From Parcubacteria group bacterium (GTDB lineage: Bacteria > Patescibacteriota > Minisyncoccia > UBA6257 > JACRHY01), in contig JACRHY010000018.1 in assembly GCA_016215765.1 (NCBI GenBank), forward strand, positions 1 to 11,121: 11,121 bases of DNA, written 5' to 3'. The translations under genes and the position numbers were made by a program. The notes below the pieces were generated by a model. It was not told the origin of the DNA, made no database searches, and saw only the letters and a program-made list of their open reading frames with translations. This document shows, piece after piece, positions 11,058 to 11,121 of this stretch (the first letter of the stretch is position 1; each line of letters begins with the position of its first letter).

Positions 11058-11066
11058 TGCTACAAT
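11058..11066 (+). promoter_or_regulatory. Extended -10 promoter before the edge gene
   Basis: TGC-TACAAT forms an extended -10 (five of six matches in the hexamer), ending 6 nt before the ATG at 11073. No good -35 is seen. Confidence 0.45.
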
Positions 11067-11072
11067 AATCCA

Positions 11073-11121
11073 ATGTCAAATCCTATGTCATTTCCTCCGT
11101 CCGGCAAGCAAGAGAGAGAGA
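11073..11121 (+). CDS. Start of an unidentified gene, cut by the window edge
   Basis: An ATG opens a frame that stays open to the last base and begins MSNPMSFPPSGKQERE. Sixteen residues are too few to identify the protein. The support is positional: an extended -10 box 6 nt upstream, the same arrangement seen at other gene starts in this window, and orientation matching xseA-xseB. There is no Shine-Dalgarno sequence. Confidence 0.45.
   Translation, partial: MSNPMSFPPSGKQERE

Overview
The window reads as a piece of bacterial chromosome with many small genes, probably from a candidate-phylum (Patescibacteria/CPR-like) genome. That assignment is inference: none of the three tRNA genes encodes its CCA end, most genes lack a Shine-Dalgarno sequence, several have a -10 hexamer 6-7 nt before the ATG, and hypothetical membrane and Cys-rich proteins sit among core genes. 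UGA is used as a normal stop, so recoding of UGA to glycine is unlikely here.

Layout. 24-94 is tRNA-Gly(UCC) on the minus strand. 257-883 is a plus-strand membrane-anchored hypothetical protein. It converges on a minus-strand block read in the order tRNA-Pro(UGG), tgt (tRNA-guanine transglycosylase), pyk (pyruvate kinase) and a MazG-like NTP pyrophosphohydrolase (3945 down to 886). A short cation-efflux (CDF) transporter lies at 4046-4657 (minus), with its own terminator and an inverted repeat spanning its promoter. tRNA-Arg(UCU) diverges from it at 4737. 4809-5168 has no convincing gene and carries a decayed tandem/hairpin repeat array. A MarC-family membrane protein follows (minus).

5755-5992 is a palindrome-rich gap ending in a near-consensus promoter. 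This drives two small Cys-rich proteins (5993-6202 and 6245-6457), both behind the same extended Shine-Dalgarno leader, and the unit closes with a strong intrinsic terminator. I do not recognise either protein; this unit is the best candidate for something undescribed.

6568-7100 (minus) is a RelB/DinJ-RelE/YafQ-type toxin-antitoxin pair with an operator at its start. 7218-8678 is a five-helix membrane protein with a CPTC motif and a C-terminal Cys/His motif. xseA, carrying an extra N-terminal HRDC-like domain, and xseB encode exonuclease VII. A second, more AT-rich toxin-antitoxin pair (10511-10962) is bracketed by perfect 38-bp direct repeats, and a further gene starts at 11073 and runs off the edge.

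The genes cover tRNA supply and modification, glycolysis, nucleotide-pool cleaning, metal export and DNA repair. Between them lie likely mobile or fast-changing pieces: two toxin-antitoxin modules, the Cys-rich cassette and several families of short palindromic repeats.
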